DNA of 64,000 bases from Orychophragmus violaceus (Eukaryota; Streptophyta; Magnoliopsida; Brassicales; Brassicaceae), in the NCBI GenBank assembly GCA_030180135.1, contig CM058237.1:41623126-41687125 (forward strand). Direction: 5' to 3'. The position numbers were made by a program, and so were the translations under genes. This document shows positions 62,571 to 64,000 of this stretch, in pieces (position 1 is the stretch's first letter; every line of letters starts with the position of its first letter). Under the pieces are notes generated by a model. The model was not told the DNA's origin. It was given only the letters and a program-made list of their open reading frames with translations, and did no database searches.

Positions 62571-64000
62571 GAGGCACACCCGCCACACCCTCCCGGTGCA
62601 CCTGCCAGCGGATACTTCAGCGAGCCGTTTTGCCAGTAGTGTTGGGAATTTCGGTCTTGCTGGAGGCGTTAGGTTAGGGTAGGAGTAGTTAGGCCAGGTA
62701 AGTGGGGGCACTAACTTCTTTTTGTCTTGTAGATAGATCGGCGGATAGGCGACTTTGCGTGTCGTCTTTGACTTTTCTGATGTATAGCGGCGTCGTATGG
62801 GTTTTTGGATATGATGATTGCCTTATGTACGGACCTTGATCAGGACCATGTACTAAAAACCTTATGATGTATGATATATCATTTTATGTATGTGGTGGAT
62901 GCAGAGTGTTCAGTTGATCGTTTTGAGTAGCATATTAACTATTTGCATGATTGAGATGGTTCAGAAAGAAAAAAGGATAACTGTGTGAAACTAAATGATG
63001 GATGGAACTGACGACCGTTCATCATGACCTGAACCCAGACTGACGACGCATCCGACCGGTCATTAGATTGCGTGAATGTGTGTATGGTAATTGCTTGTTT
63101 TTATTTCCTGTTGATTGATTGATTGATTGATTTGTTGTGCGGTAGATTGCATAGTGATTAGCGTGCGTGGTTTTTGGTAGACTGGTTGTTTTTGGTCTTA
63201 GAGACCGTTGAATTGCTAGTTGTTCGGAAATTTGATAGTGGTTGGTAGCTTTTTTCAGATTCGTTAGAAAGGTAAGGAGTTAATTTTATTTTAGTTTTAT
63301 TTCGGGTTTTGGAGCTGATTAAGAACGGTTGTGTTCAACCGTCAATTCACGAGAAACAGACTTATAGTGTGTATTGTTATTTAATCACGAGTAACCGTCG
63401 GGTACGTGATTAAGTAACCATATTCCTATGGGAAAGTGATGTCGGGGATAGATCAGGATGAAACTAATTGTTCCAGTGAGTTGTTGAATTGAATGTAGGA
63501 CGGAATGGCGATGCGATGTGCATACGAGACCGAACCCAAACCCGAAAGCGAGATGAAGTGACAAGACATCGTGAGACAAGTAGACCGGACAGTGAAGCAG
63601 TGGTAGACATCGTCAGTGGAAAATGTATCAGCTTACCAAGCAACCGACAGAAAGAAGCCGAGAAGTATGATGAGTTAGCAAAGAGATTTGGGAAAGAAGG
63701 ATCAGTGTTGTTGTTGGAATCAGTCAGACGGAAGCAAGTGATCAGATTTTTGAAGAGTGTCCCAGAAAGAAGAATGAAAGTCGCAATCGAAAGAATGTGG
63801 AAGTCAAAGCGAAGTGGGAAAGCCAGGTGCCAGTCAAGTTCAAAGGTCGAGACCGATAGATACAGTTAAGAGTAGAGCACAAGATTGAGATGTCAGATTG
63901 GATTCGTGTGGAGGTCAGTGGTATGCAGCAGTGATTGAGTATAGAAGCGTCGGAATGAAGTGATGAAGGAACTTGCAGGGTTCAGAACCGATTCGAAGTC
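62571..64000 (+). other. Interior of element D, no recognised domain
   Basis: No RT, integrase or protease motif is visible up to the window end. A gatt microsatellite lies at about 63112-63130. An open frame from about 63489 to 63869 (Met at 63516) is Lys/Arg/Glu-rich with a helical look (KRFGKEGSVLLLESVRRKQV) and no known homology. The element continues past 64000. Confidence 0.4.

Larger units (their letters stand above)
48503..64000 (+). mobile_element. Long-LTR non-autonomous Gypsy-like element D (continues to the right)
   Basis: The 5' LTR begins tgtgatactccgtatcc at 48503 inside the integrase of C. It ends gcgttaca at 61161, next to a tRNA-Met-type primer-binding site. Without element B and two extra copies of a duplicated segment the LTR would be about 3.3 kb. 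The interior up to the window end has a proline-rich gag-like frame with several zinc knuckles, stops included, and no readable RT. The 3' LTR would lie beyond 64000. The lineage is uncertain; a long LTR and Met primer suit Del/Tekay-type chromoviruses. Confidence 0.75.

Noticed and set aside
63489..63869. Protein containing CIRDR, recalling sequencing-adapter translations
   Set aside because: The DNA does not match transposase-adapter sequence beyond chance and sits in normal context.
61433..64000. RT or integrase in element D
   Set aside because: No YxDD, FMDD, DTG/DSG or DDE blocks found in any frame to the window end.

Overview
This window is plant nuclear DNA from a retrotransposon-rich, probably pericentromeric block. 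It is most likely from a Brassicaceae species. The reasons are Athila-type Gypsy elements (RT motif FMDDFSVYG, primer-binding site TGGCGCCGTTGCCGGGG), a DUF1985 protein of the kind found in Arabidopsis-type MULE/VANDAL transposons, and TAA-flanked Harbinger-like MITEs. I see no rRNA, tRNA gene, CRISPR array or prokaryotic feature. No clearly intact host gene is present; one small three-exon gene (8946-9459, +) has a premature stop.

Layout. 1-5290: the 3' part of a non-autonomous Copia (+). 5291-12281: older DNA with a broken DUF1985 (VANC-like) gene on the - strand, two arrays of a nonamer motif, the small gene, and a MITE. 12282-16372: an old, deleted Gypsy (-). 17250 to about 32040: a decayed Copia (F, +) split by a tandem-repeat-rich Gypsy derivative (G, 20284-30870), which itself holds a very young non-autonomous Athila-like element (A, 20549-25681, TSD CAAGT). 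33000-41452: a Gypsy integrase relic (E, -) split by a complete Copia (33399-41221, TSD ACTAC) with an intact 1325-aa polyprotein. 41453-48502: a decayed Athila-type Gypsy (C, +) cut in its integrase by D. 48503-64000: a long-LTR element (D, +) whose 5' LTR holds a young non-autonomous Athila-like element (B, 50442-57113, TSD TAAAC) and a triplicated 1.33-kb segment.

How the parts work together. The 33.4-41.2 kb Copia could supply enzymes to the non-autonomous Copia at the left edge, which shares its U3 and 3' untranslated sequence almost unchanged. A and B carry gag-type ORFs but no RT, so they need a C-like Athila partner for enzymes. Order of insertion from nesting: E, then C and the complete Copia; C, then D, then B, then the triplication; F, then G, then A.

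The most interesting signals are: (i) paired CGATCG-core dyads spaced 20-21 bp that recur in the LTRs, leaders and coding regions of otherwise unrelated Copia and Gypsy elements; (ii) a VANC-like DUF1985 gene with arrays of YAGTTWTAY beside it, close to the published VANC21 target motif; (iii) a run of perfect stem-loops in the D LTR that has been triplicated with templated filler; and (iv) arrays of AGCTCGG/CCGAGCT palindromes in the G LTR. All alignments were made by eye.
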